IMG/VR virus record: IMGVR_UViG_3300009705_004422
Span: 1 to 20,674 of that record
Length of the DNA stretch: 20,674 bases
Origin: a virus
Direction: 5' to 3' (one strand)
Positions 1 through 6,145 of the stretch are shown piece after piece (position 1 is the first letter of the stretch; every line of letters begins with the position of its first letter). The notes beneath the pieces were generated by a model, which saw only the letters and a list, made by a program, of their open reading frames with translations, was not told where the DNA came from and ran no database searches. A program made the translations under genes and the position numbers.

Positions 1-48
1 AATTATTTATTATATGTTTAATTAGAGATATTTTTACCTGTTTATTTT

Positions 49-64
49 TGGCATGATTCTTGCA
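49..64 (+). promoter_or_regulatory. Sigma-54-like -24/-12 promoter
   Basis: The sequence TGGCATGATTCTTGCA has the invariant GG (50-51) and GC (62-63) separated by exactly 10 bases, as in the sigma-54 consensus TGGCAC-N5-TTGCW. Transcription would start around 75, only a few bases before the ATG at 79. A GTGTAT motif (65-70) lies just downstream. A single match of this length can occur by chance, so this is tentative. Confidence 0.45.
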
Positions 65-78
65 GTGTATATATTAAT

Positions 79-624
79 ATGTTTATTAAACGCATACTCA
101 AAATCGGGCTGGTTGCTATTGTAGCATCAGCATTAACAACTGTACAAGCTCAACCTGTACCTAAGCCAGACAAGCCCACGAAAGAAAAGCCTGAGCGTGG
201 TGGAAAGAAATGGGATCACGAAAAAGTTAAAGGACGCCTTAAGGCAGCTTTTGAAAAGCGCAACAAGCATCGTAAAGACGCAAAGAAACGCGGCCACAAA
301 GTTCGTGACCGTAAGAAAGGTGATCACAAGAAGGGTAGCGGTTTCGGTAAGCTCGTAAGAGACGACGCCAAGATCAAAGAGCTAAAGGAGGCCTTTGCTG
401 CGGCCGCCAAGAAGGGCCACAAGGGCTTTGATAGAGCAGCATGGGGAGATGCGACAGACGACGAAAAGAAGGCTCTTAGAGAGAAAATGTCCGCTGGGAG
501 AAAAGAGTGGTACGAGAAGATGAAAACCCATCGTGAAGAGGTTGGTAAACGCATAAAGGAAATCCGCGAGGAGTTTAAGAATAACCGCGACAAAGTTATT
601 GACGGAAACGATCCCGGCGAATGA
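79..624 (+). CDS. Exported lysine-rich basic protein, unknown function
   Basis: The 181-residue product starts with a clear Sec signal peptide: basic MFIKRILK, a hydrophobic core at about residues 9-20, and a likely cleavage site VQA|QP after residue 24. The mature part has almost no hydrophobic stretch. It is packed with Lys, Arg, Glu and His, including several KKG/HKK-type runs at about residues 40-90, and the C-terminal half looks like a highly charged helix ending NNRDKVIDGNDPGE. No enzyme motif is visible. I associate small exported proteins of this kind with Verrucomicrobiota, so it may be a host-derived cargo gene; this is inference. It is preceded by a sigma-54-like site and a GTGTAT motif. 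An in-frame open stretch follows its TGA (see 625-804). Function unknown. Confidence 0.8.
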   Translation: MFIKRILKIGLVAIVASALTTVQAQPVPKPDKPTKEKPERGGKKWDHEKVKGRLKAAFEKRNKHRKDAKKRGHKVRDRKKGDHKKGSGFGKLVRDDAKIKELKEAFAAAAKKGHKGFDRAAWGDATDDEKKALREKMSAGRKEWYEKMKTHREEVGKRIKEIREEFKNNRDKVIDGNDPGE

Positions 625-804
625 AAGGGTGAGAATATTGTTATACAATATCACAAGCCTTACTATATCCCAAGCAGCATAGCTGATAGAAAAACCAAAT
701 CTATCCCAGAGGTAAACTGGGAATTGCGAATACCTAGAAGCAAAGTTGGAAGAGTTATAATAAGGCGGCCCGCATCACGCGGGGGTGATATTATCATAGA
801 ATAA
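625..804 (+). other. Open in-frame stretch after the TGA of the upstream gene, no start codon
   Basis: Reading on in the same frame past the TGA at 622-624 gives 59 sense codons before TAA at 802-804. The translation looks protein-like, for example YYIPSSIADRKTKSIPEVNW and RIPRSKVGRVIIRRP. The stretch has no ATG or GTG start, and its first TTG is far inside. It could be a readthrough extension of the upstream gene, a decayed gene fragment, a gene with a rare start, or chance. Otherwise 625-810 holds nothing I can identify apart from a small GC-rich hairpin at 769-783. Confidence 0.3.
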
Positions 805-810
805 TTAACG

Positions 811-840
811 AAGGTCGCATATTTTTATGCGGCCTTTTTT
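811..840 (+). terminator. Rho-independent terminator
   Basis: A 10-bp stem pairs AAGGTCGCAT (811-820) with ATGCGGCCTT (827-836), with one G-T wobble and a 6-base loop. It is followed by a T-run to 840. It closes the transcript of the basic-protein gene. Confidence 0.85.
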
Positions 841-848
841 GTATTTAA

Positions 849-854
849 GTGTAA
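849..854 (+). promoter_or_regulatory. GTGTAA start-proximal motif
   Basis: AAGTGTAA lies 16 bases before an ATG at 865 that opens only an 8-codon peptide (MGYYLQKW). It is directly downstream of the terminator and upstream of the 933 gene, as expected for a promoter opening a new transcript. It is one of about ten such motifs in the window. Confidence 0.4.
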
Positions 855-932
855 TTTATTGCTAATGGGATATTACCTGCAAAAATGGTAACGGAGGATA
901 AGACGAATTCCTCATAAAATCAACGACCGGTC

Positions 933-1289
933 GTGGTTTTCCTTTCTTTAGTTTTTAGTACATCGTGGACAATTTTTCTTTTGTTCTTGTGGTTTAATAC
1001 TAACTGGCTTCTTTTTTATGGGGAGTCGTTAGGACTATCTTCTTTACTTCGTATCTCTAAATTTAAAAAACTTAATAAGGAAGGGTTAGCTTCTGATTTT
1101 TTACTTTTCTTATGGACAGAATTTCAGGATCATAAGCTTTTGCGATTCCCCGTTAAGCTCTTGACATGCGTTTACTGTTTTGCGTTCTGGGTATCCCTTA
1201 TCGTCGTTTCTTTTTACGGGTTCGAGTTGTTTCCATTGAATTATCTTTTATCAGTTGTAATATTTAAAAAGATAAAAAGAGATGAATGA
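933..1289 (+). CDS. Small membrane protein with CxxC motif (DUF1360-like)
   Basis: The 118-residue product has a hydrophobic N-terminal segment (about residues 3-28), a polar middle, and a second hydrophobic segment (about residues 76-108). The second segment is introduced by LLTCVYCFAFWVSL. The pattern L-x-C-x2-C-x2-F-W-x-S is typical of small phage and bacterial membrane proteins of the DUF1360 kind; I am matching the motif from memory, not from an alignment. Translation appears to start at GTG 933, because an in-frame stop lies at 915-917 and no ATG is available. The nearest GGAGG (893-897) is too far away to be a normal ribosome-binding site, so the start is uncertain. It overlaps the next gene by 8 bases, which suggests coupled translation. 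Confidence 0.65.
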   Translation: MVFLSLVFSTSWTIFLLFLWFNTNWLLFYGESLGLSSLLRISKFKKLNKEGLASDFLLFLWTEFQDHKLLRFPVKLLTCVYCFAFWVSLIVVSFYGFELFPLNYLLSVVIFKKIKRDE

Positions 1290-1620
1290 ATATATTATAG
1301 GTGGCCCCGGGGAGCTGGTTAGTTTTTTAGAACAAATGGGATTAGGGGGCGATTGGAATGAATACACTGACTCTTTAATAAAGAATTATCATACCGCCCA
1401 AAACGGGTGCTGTTCACAACAAAAGACCTCCGCATCCGTAAACTTTCATGCCCTTTATAGAAAAATCGTTGATTTTGAGCTTGAGGTTATAGGAGATACT
1501 TTTTTATCCAAAGCAAAAGAAAAAGGTTTTGATCAAATTAAATTAGTAGTTAATGCGGGCGCTTGGCGCTCTAAAGGAGACAAGAAGAATGCGGGTGTTT
1601 ATGAAAAAACACTCAAGTAA
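1282..1620 (+). CDS. Hypothetical protein, unknown
   Basis: The 112-residue product is translationally coupled to the membrane protein before it: the ATG at 1282 overlaps that gene's stop by 8 bases, in ATGAATGA. It is soluble-looking, with no signal peptide or membrane segment. A Cys-Cys pair occurs in NGCCSQQK (about residues 42-49), and the C-terminus is lysine-rich. I recognise no family. It ends 4 bases before the end of the convergent lipoprotein gene on the other strand. Confidence 0.6.
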   Translation: MNEYIIGGPGELVSFLEQMGLGGDWNEYTDSLIKNYHTAQNGCCSQQKTSASVNFHALYRKIVDFELEVIGDTFLSKAKEKGFDQIKLVVNAGAWRSKGDKKNAGVYEKTLK

Positions 1621-1624
1621 ATAA

Positions 1625-1924
1625 TTAGTTTTTATTTTTTCTTGGTAACAGCTGAGAAACCCCCTCTACTATTGGAGGGGGTAAATTAGGATTCATTAGG
1701 TAGGGGTCGCGCCCTTTGGACAGCCAGTATTTTATTTCTTCTTGTGGGGCCATTTGACCGGTAGGACCCACATTCTCTAGATCCTTGTAGTAATCTACTT
1801 CAACGCTAAATAACGCAGGGATACCAACGCGCATTTTTTCGACGCGTCCGTGGTGTTGGGTCATCTGGCACCCAGCCAAAAATAATACTAAACATATTAA
1901 AATTTTATTTGCGTTGATTTTCAC
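1625..1924 (-). CDS. Small outer-membrane-type lipoprotein
   Basis: The 99-residue product has a lipoprotein signal peptide with lipobox LAGC (residues 16-19); Cys19 would be the lipidated residue. Residue +2 is Gln, not Asp, which favours outer-membrane sorting by the E. coli rule. The mature part is short and contains a LPPP stretch near the C-terminus, loosely reminiscent of Rz1-type outer spanins, but it is not clearly one. It starts at GTG 1924 with a strong AAAGGAG ribosome-binding site, and overlaps the MscS-like gene upstream by 20 bases, so the two are probably co-translated. It is the last gene of the minus-strand block. Confidence 0.75.
   Translation of the reverse strand: MKINANKILICLVLFLAGCQMTQHHGRVEKMRVGIPALFSVEVDYYKDLENVGPTGQMAPQEEIKYWLSKGRDPYLMNPNLPPPIVEGVSQLLPRKNKN
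1659..1682. repeat. Perfect 8-bp hairpin inside the lipoprotein gene end
   Basis: ACCCCCTC (1659-1666) pairs exactly with GAGGGGGT (1675-1682) around an 8-base loop. It encodes the proline-rich end of the lipoprotein. It lies about 40 bases past the stop of the convergent plus-strand gene, so it could slow or stop plus-strand readthrough. No T-run follows on either strand. Confidence 0.4.
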
Positions 1925-2387
1925 GAAGCTCCTTTAGGTCAGTTGCCGATACCTCCGCTAACTCTACAAAATCTGGATCCCCACCACTAGAGAGATAGGG
2001 GTTTCCTCCGTTTTTAGGAAGGGTTTTTTCTATTGTTAGTTCTTTTAACTGCTCATTGGGTACGACCATTTTAGTTTTGCGGTCAGTCATATAAAAAGTG
2101 GTAGATGTAACTCCAACCCGTACGATTCGTGCCTGACGCCCACTAATATAAATGATATCATCATTATTGAAGTGTGAACCATAAAATATTAAAATGCCTT
2201 TGGCGAAGTTCATCATAACGTCTTTTACTAAAATGACCGCTACTCCGGCGGCAAACATCCACCCATATTCTGAGAATAAGTCTTTTGCGATACCTTCTAC
2301 TTGCTCGTGATTAAAATTGGAAATAGTTGTGGAATCAAGGTTAGTTAAAACTTGACCAATTCCAATACTGTTAAGGAGGTTAGTCAC
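1905..2387 (-). CDS. Miniature MscS-like mechanosensitive channel protein
   Basis: The 160-residue product matches the core of the small-conductance mechanosensitive channel MscS. A membrane helix and pore-like segment (about residues 43-72, AAGVAVILV then NFAKGILIFYG) aligns with MscS TM3 (AAGLAVGLAL, NLAAGVLLVMF). It runs into a beta-domain at about 73-115, with DDIIYISGRQARIVRV and VTSTTFYMTDRKTKMVVPNE. The last part parallels the E. coli MscS stretch STTMRTADGKIIVIPNG. The first two helices of MscS and the large C-terminal alpha/beta domain are missing: E. coli MscS has 286 residues. It starts at GTG 2387, overlaps the preceding gene by 8 bases and the lipoprotein by 20. It may form a minimal pore or interfere with host channels; the activity is inferred only. 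Confidence 0.72.
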   Translation of the reverse strand: MTNLLNSIGIGQVLTNLDSTTISNFNHEQVEGIAKDLFSEYGWMFAAGVAVILVKDVMMNFAKGILIFYGSHFNNDDIIYISGRQARIVRVGVTSTTFYMTDRKTKMVVPNEQLKELTIEKTLPKNGGNPYLSSGGDPDFVELAEVSATDLKELRENQRK

Positions 2388-2640
2388 CTTTTAGGGAGTC
2401 CATTTTTACTTCGAGTTTATCGAAGCGTTCATGGATGGTTTCAAGAGCTCTGTTAAGATCGTTTTTTGTCACATATTCCTTGGGAATTTCGATAGCTATT
2501 TTAGTTAGCCTTTGGGTTACTTCGTCGTGTTTTCTCCAGAGCTCGTCTATATTGTGAAAAAGCCTATTGATGGTGTACCCCACGAAAAGAACAGAGACTC
2601 CAAACGCTATGTCGATAATACTATTTACATCCATACTCAT
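2380..2640 (-). CDS. One-pass membrane-anchored coiled-coil protein
   Basis: The 86-residue product has an N-terminal membrane segment (about residues 8-26, IDIAFGVSVLFVGYTI), followed by a charged helical region that looks like a coiled coil (about residues 30-84). The motif KEYVTKNDLNRALETIHERF is like small phage proteins often found near lysis or tail genes, in style similar to DUF2730/holin-associated proteins. The exact role is unknown. Two possible starts exist, ATG 2640 and ATG 2634; the second lies 16 bases from a GTGTAA motif, a spacing seen at other genes here. It overlaps the MscS-like gene by 8 bases. Confidence 0.65.
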   Translation of the reverse strand: MSMDVNSIIDIAFGVSVLFVGYTINRLFHNIDELWRKHDEVTQRLTKIAIEIPKEYVTKNDLNRALETIHERFDKLEVKMDSLKGD

Positions 2641-2644
2641 TCTA

Positions 2645-2650
2645 TTACAC
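2645..2650 (-). promoter_or_regulatory. GTGTAA start-proximal motif
   Basis: GAGTGTAA on the minus strand lies 10 bases before ATG 2640 and 16 bases before the second in-frame ATG at 2634. It sits in a 24-base gap between two genes. Confidence 0.4.
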
Positions 2651-2664
2651 TCTCATTAAAGTAT

Positions 2665-2880
2665 CTACTCAAATATTTTGTCAATAACTTTTTTCTGAAG
2701 CTCTTCTTTGGCTTTATCAGTTACCTTATCCACAGCCGTATCTATGACTTTTTCGGTTACTTTTTCGACTATTTTCTGTTCTAAGGGTTTTGCCCCGGAC
2801 AATAGGCACAAACTTGCTCCACCAATAATTCCTATTGCTAGGGCGATGATTGCCGCGCTTATTTTTTTTGGAAGTTTCAT
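2665..2880 (-). CDS. Small one-pass membrane protein with amphipathic helix
   Basis: The 71-residue product starts with MKLPKK and a hydrophobic segment at about residues 8-28 (IIALAIGIIGGASLCLL). A repetitive, charged amphipathic helix follows, with EKVTEKVIDTAVDKVTDKAK in steps of about four residues. The Cys at about residue 25 lacks a good lipobox (ASLC), so I read it as a membrane anchor and not a lipoprotein. It is the first gene of the four-gene envelope cassette. Size and shape would fit a holin or holin accessory protein, but nothing proves that. A GTGTAT motif lies 20 bases upstream of its ATG. Confidence 0.6.
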   Translation of the reverse strand: MKLPKKISAAIIALAIGIIGGASLCLLSGAKPLEQKIVEKVTEKVIDTAVDKVTDKAKEELQKKVIDKIFE

Positions 2881-2894
2881 AGCTCTTTATTACT

Positions 2895-2900
2895 ATACAC
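2895..2900 (-). promoter_or_regulatory. GTGTAT start-proximal motif
   Basis: CAGTGTATAGTAATAAAGAG on the minus strand precedes the ATG at 2880, with GTGTAT 20 bases upstream. It lies between the end of the pseudopilin genes and the small-membrane-protein cassette, as expected for a separate promoter. Confidence 0.4.
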
Positions 2901-2940
2901 TGATAGGGTAAATTTGCTCGATGGAATTTCATGAATATTT

Positions 2941-2957
2941 AAAAGGATTGCGATCCT
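2941..2957 (-). terminator. Possible weak terminator after the pseudopilin genes
   Basis: On the minus strand AGGAT (2957-2953) pairs with ATCCT (2948-2944) around a 4-base loop, followed by only three more Ts. It lies 80 bases past the stop of the second pseudopilin. The stem is short, so termination would be weak. Confidence 0.35.
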
Positions 2958-3037
2958 GAAGGTTTAAGGGCGCCTGTAAGCTAAGGGTTAATACCCCTAA
3001 TTGCGACCATAAATATTGGTAACTGATAAAAGGCTTC

Positions 3038-4018
3038 TTACCATTGATGATTCCAGTACCATCCCCACGAGTCTCTTCTGCCGTAACGGACGTAAGAGTC
3101 TCGTGCCTCTTCTGGTCCCACATTCCATTTACGCATTTGTCTTGATAACCCATGAATCCAAGGAAACCATGTATATTTCTGAGCCGCAAAATCTTCTATT
3201 TTGGTGGTCGACCTATCTTTTAACCATTTTATATCTACATTACCATATGATCTCCTTATTCCGTACTTGAAATTAGAACCGTCAATGTAATATTTAACTT
3301 GTGCATTTTTTGTTCGCTCGTCCAACCATCTTTTAGTTTCGACATGACCATCTGCGAAAGCTAATGCCGTTCCATCAATGTGGTAGTTACCCGGAACATC
3401 CATGTCGTACACTTTATGCGTAGGCGCTCCTTCGTTCATCACTACCCTAAAACAACCAGCATTTATAAACTCAAACGGCATCTCTATAAAAGTAAAAATA
3501 TTAGATGGAACTTTGATGTCTTGTTGTTTACGGTATACTGTCCATTCTTTATCATCTTCTACTGGCCAACCCGCCCACCCTCCTACGTGAATATTAACGC
3601 TATAACTCCTATGTCGCGGGATGAGATATTTTAACTCACCAGCTTTGTTTGTTACTCGGAGCATGTCCTTGTCCGCTGGGCATTTAAATACACCAACAGA
3701 TTTGCCCGCATATGGATAAAGCGGGGATTTCTCTAGCCACATTGTTCGGTTTCCATATTTAGAAATATTTAAGCTACCGGCTGCCCATGCATACTTGGCA
3801 CATTTTTCATATTTCCAAGAACTTGAATATAATATTTTATCACCATGGTCATCACTAAACGTTGTGTGGGCCATTTGCAGCTGTTTCTGATTATTAATAC
3901 ATGCTACCCTTTGTGCGATTGATTTAGATTTAGCAATCGCTGGTAACATTAGCGTCGCAAGAATAGCGATGATTGCAATGACTACTAACAGTTCTATGAG
4001 TGTGAAGCCTTTTTTCAT
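3038..4018 (-). CDS. Type II secretion-like pseudopilin, H-X9-DG family (second copy)
   Basis: The 326-residue product has a textbook prepilin leader MKKG|FTLIE, with cleavage after Gly4 and Glu at +5 of the mature protein, followed by a hydrophobic helix ([20 protein letters not shown]). The C-terminal half carries the H-X9-DG signature: His213, nine residues, then Asp223-Gly224, in [20 protein letters not shown]. This domain marks a pseudopilin group abundant in Planctomycetota, Verrucomicrobiota and Lentisphaerota. I chose ATG 4018, not the upstream in-frame ATG at 4042, because it overlaps the previous stop as ATGA and gives the standard short leader. It is a paralog of its neighbour: both have FTFIEMP, INAG-x-FRV and a tryptophan-rich end (SWGWYWN). 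It would be matured by a host prepilin peptidase and inserted in the inner membrane. Confidence 0.9.
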   Translation of the reverse strand: MKKGFTLIELLVVIAIIAILATLMLPAIAKSKSIAQRVACINNQKQLQMAHTTFSDDHGDKILYSSSWKYEKCAKYAWAAGSLNISKYGNRTMWLEKSPLYPYAGKSVGVFKCPADKDMLRVTNKAGELKYLIPRHRSYSVNIHVGGWAGWPVEDDKEWTVYRKQQDIKVPSNIFTFIEMPFEFINAGCFRVVMNEGAPTHKVYDMDVPGNYHIDGTALAFADGHVETKRWLDERTKNAQVKYYIDGSNFKYGIRRSYGNVDIKWLKDRSTTKIEDFAAQKYTWFPWIHGLSRQMRKWNVGPEEARDSYVRYGRRDSWGWYWNHQW

Positions 4019-4956
4019 TTCCAAGTTGGGTGATGGCCCCACGAATTATTCCAATACCAACCCCATGAAGTATACACGTTGCCGCCTACATTGCGCTCAT
4101 TCCCGGTTCTATTGTATCTACCTATACCACCGCCTCCCCCATACCATCCGTGAGTATTAGGATCTGGTACAACTGCTCTTTCTCTAAGCCACGAAAGATC
4201 ACGATTATTTGCGCTTACTATTTTATCCTGATTGGTTGTCGGGTCCATCGCGTCGGATGATATATTTATTGTGTCCTGTTCCAACCATCTTTTAAATTCT
4301 ACATGTGCGTCAACAAAAGAAACAACAGAACCATTATTATGATAAACTCCGGGCCAGTCTTGTGAGAAAAAACTCTCGCCACCTTTAAGCGCTGGTGCGA
4401 CTCTAAAATTTCCAGCGTTGATGGATTGAGGTGGCATTTCAATAAAAGTAAATAATAGGCTCGAGTTGTTTACGTCATCATATTCATGATGAACTTTGTA
4501 CTGGTTATCTGATAACCAAGGCCATCCCGACCAACCACCGACAAAGAGATTTACACTATAGGAACGCGGTCTGTTTATGGTCTTAGCGTTAACCGTAACC
4601 GTTGACTTGTCACCGGGACAATGGTATATACCCATACCCGCATAAGGTTTCAAAGGAGAAAAAAATAGAGGCCTATCGGTTTGCCCCCATGTCCCGCTGC
4701 CGCTCATACTGTCAGCAACCCACGCCCACATGCCGGTAGGCTCACCAGCCCAAGCTGAGGCGTAAGGAAACCTGTTTTCGTGATCCCCCGCAAACTGTGT
4801 GTAAGCGAGGTTAAGTTGACGTTGGTTATTTATACATGCTGCTTGCTGCCCCGTTTGTTTAGCTGAGCCAAGGGCCGGGAGAAGAAGGGCTGCCAAAATT
4901 GCAATGATGGCAATAACTACCAACAATTCAATAAGCGTGAAAGCTTTTGTTTTCAT
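4015..4956 (-). CDS. Type II secretion-like pseudopilin, H-X9-DG family (first copy)
   Basis: The 313-residue product has the prepilin leader [10 protein letters not shown] and the hydrophobic helix [20 protein letters not shown]. Ala replaces the usual Gly at the cleavage site, a substitution some prepilin peptidases accept. The H-X9-DG motif appears as His206, nine residues, then Asp216-Ala217 (DA instead of DG), within [20 protein letters not shown]. Shared blocks with the second copy include ACINNQ at the end of the helix, CP-x-DK, FTFIEMP, SINAG-x-FRV and SWGWYWN. A glycine-rich patch lies near residue 275. An AAAAAAGG sequence upstream of the ATG could serve as ribosome-binding site. 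No secretin, secretion ATPase or prepilin peptidase is in the window, so it would depend on host machinery. Confidence 0.9.
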   Translation of the reverse strand: MKTKAFTLIELLVVIAIIAILAALLLPALGSAKQTGQQAACINNQRQLNLAYTQFAGDHENRFPYASAWAGEPTGMWAWVADSMSGSGTWGQTDRPLFFSPLKPYAGMGIYHCPGDKSTVTVNAKTINRPRSYSVNLFVGGWSGWPWLSDNQYKVHHEYDDVNNSSLLFTFIEMPPQSINAGNFRVAPALKGGESFFSQDWPGVYHNNGSVVSFVDAHVEFKRWLEQDTINISSDAMDPTTNQDKIVSANNRDLSWLRERAVVPDPNTHGWYGGGGGIGRYNRTGNERNVGGNVYTSWGWYWNNSWGHHPTWK

Positions 4957-4993
4957 ACAATACCTTTTTTAAAATCAAATTATTCATTACAAT

Positions 4994-4999
4994 TTACAC
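4994..4999 (-). promoter_or_regulatory. GTGTAA motif at the end of the glycosyltransferase gene
   Basis: On the minus strand TTTAGTGTAAATTG forms the last Val codon and the stop of the glycosyltransferase. The motif is 43 bases before the pseudopilin ATG, longer than at other genes, but 12 bases before another ATG (4987) that is out of frame. It could start pseudopilin transcription with a short leader carrying the AAGG site. Confidence 0.3.
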
Positions 5000-6109
5000 T
5001 AAAAAACGATCAGAGGTAAAAGCGCACTGATTGTAGACGTTCCCCCAAAAACCATAATCTTTCTCATTGATCAAAAATTCAAAATAAGTTTCGTAGCGTT
5101 TCATGATGTGAGATATGTGGAATTGTTTTTCAGCGTATTGACGGCAATAACGGGGGCTAATTGTTTCAATTAAGTTTGCGGCGTGAAAGAATTCATTGAG
5201 ACTTCGGCATTTAAACCCGGTTTTGTGGTGGCGATTATATTCAGAAGGCGCCCCCCAGTCTGTGGTTAAAACAGGGGTTCCTGAAAACCAAGCTTCTATC
5301 ATAGACCATCCACAAGGCTCCATATACAAGGTGGGCATTAGTAGCCCTTTGGCTTTTGTTAACAAGTGTCTTCTTTGCTCGTGGCTGACCGTGGGGATAT
5401 ACTCAGCATAAGGATTGTCTTTGGGTAGCGTGTTTTTAAGTGTTTGAGGGCCCACAAATTTAATGGGTTGTCGTAACGCTCGAGACAGCTGATCTGCTAT
5501 ATGTACCCCTTTAGGGTCTACGATGCGCCCTAAAAACAACCAGTAGTCTTCTTTTTTTTCGCTGAATTCGAAATCACTAGGAGTAAACCCCGGAGGTATT
5601 ACGTGGTCAGTTGGAGAGGGGTGTTTTTGGTGCGCTCCTCCTAACATCTTGTGGAGATGAGCGTAAGATTCAAATACCCTAAAGTGAGCAAAAAAAGAAT
5701 CATAGCCTATGCTCGGCTCAACAACAATCATGCTGTCCTTTAATTTTTCACAAGCTTCTTTGTGCCCTATTCCCCAAAAAGCTAATACCAAATCATTTTT
5801 GTCGTGTCGGTGATTTAACGCTTCTCGGGCAGCGTTTAAGTTAAATTCTTCGTGCAGTTTGTTTTGTATGCTTTGAGGTAAAAAATCTTGCCATTTTTTT
5901 CCTTTAAAGTGGTTGTCGTAGGTTTTGCGGGAAATAACATCGATATGTTTAGTGCACCTAACGACAGAGTCCGGATGGCCGTAATGGTAAACGGTGTGGC
6001 CTCTTTTAAACATTTCAGAACAAAACTTATAAACCTTTTGAGTAAATGCGCAAATTGTAATCTCCTTACAGGTAGGGTGTATTGGGATAGATAGTACGTG
6101 GAATACCAT
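4994..6109 (-). CDS. GT4-like glycosyltransferase (GT-B fold)
   Basis: The 371-residue product has the C-terminal nucleotide-sugar domain of family 4/family 1 (Pfam) glycosyltransferases. A beta-strand and loop YWLFLGRIVDPKG (about residues 189-201) carries the Arg and Lys usual for the donor phosphates. The E-x7-E motif is at Glu264-Glu272 (EPCGWSMIE), followed by SGTPVLTTDWGAPSE and GFKCRS. The N-terminal half is a divergent acceptor domain. It would transfer an activated sugar to an unknown acceptor, probably in the cytoplasm. It is the first gene of the minus-strand block, 37 bases from the first pseudopilin, so glycosylation of envelope or pilin-like proteins, or of phage DNA or virion proteins, are all possible. 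Confidence 0.85.
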   Translation of the reverse strand: MVFHVLSIPIHPTCKEITICAFTQKVYKFCSEMFKRGHTVYHYGHPDSVVRCTKHIDVISRKTYDNHFKGKKWQDFLPQSIQNKLHEEFNLNAAREALNHRHDKNDLVLAFWGIGHKEACEKLKDSMIVVEPSIGYDSFFAHFRVFESYAHLHKMLGGAHQKHPSPTDHVIPPGFTPSDFEFSEKKEDYWLFLGRIVDPKGVHIADQLSRALRQPIKFVGPQTLKNTLPKDNPYAEYIPTVSHEQRRHLLTKAKGLLMPTLYMEPCGWSMIEAWFSGTPVLTTDWGAPSEYNRHHKTGFKCRSLNEFFHAANLIETISPRYCRQYAEKQFHISHIMKRYETYFEFLINEKDYGFWGNVYNQCAFTSDRFLV

Positions 6110-6117
6110 TTTCTTTT

Positions 6118-6145
6118 ATATTAATGTGGAAAAACCTTTAGTCAA
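6118..6145 (-). promoter_or_regulatory. Possible sigma-70-like promoter for the glycosyltransferase
   Basis: On the minus strand TTGACT (6145-6140) and TAATAT (6123-6118) are 16 bases apart. The -10 box is only 8 bases from the ATG at 6109, so the transcript would be nearly leaderless. It overlaps the region holding the plus-strand signal for the phoH-like gene. Confidence 0.35.

Noticed and set aside
324-654. Long minus-strand reading frames opposite the basic-protein gene
   Set aside because: They mirror the biased Lys/Glu codon use of the real gene, carry low-complexity Phe/Ser/Leu translations and have no start signals.
1625-1924. Calling the lipoprotein an Rz1-type outer spanin
   Set aside because: It has one LPPP stretch but is not broadly proline-rich, and no embedded or adjacent Rz-like gene with certain identity is present.
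2665-2880. Reading the 71-residue membrane protein as a lipoprotein because of its Cys
   Set aside because: The residues before the Cys (ASLC) do not form a good lipobox and the hydrophobic stretch continues past it.
2959-3037. Further gene or regulatory RNA between the second pseudopilin and the small membrane genes
   Set aside because: Only weak short inverted repeats and no convincing reading frame with a start signal.
4019-4042. Upstream in-frame ATG (4042) for the second pseudopilin, giving 8 extra residues
   Set aside because: ATG 4018 overlaps the previous stop as ATGA and gives the standard MKKG|FTLIE leader; the longer form would start inside the first pseudopilin's coding end.
3038-4956. 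A complete type II secretion or type IV pilus system
   Set aside because: Only two pseudopilins are present; no secretin, assembly ATPase, platform protein or prepilin peptidase is in the window.
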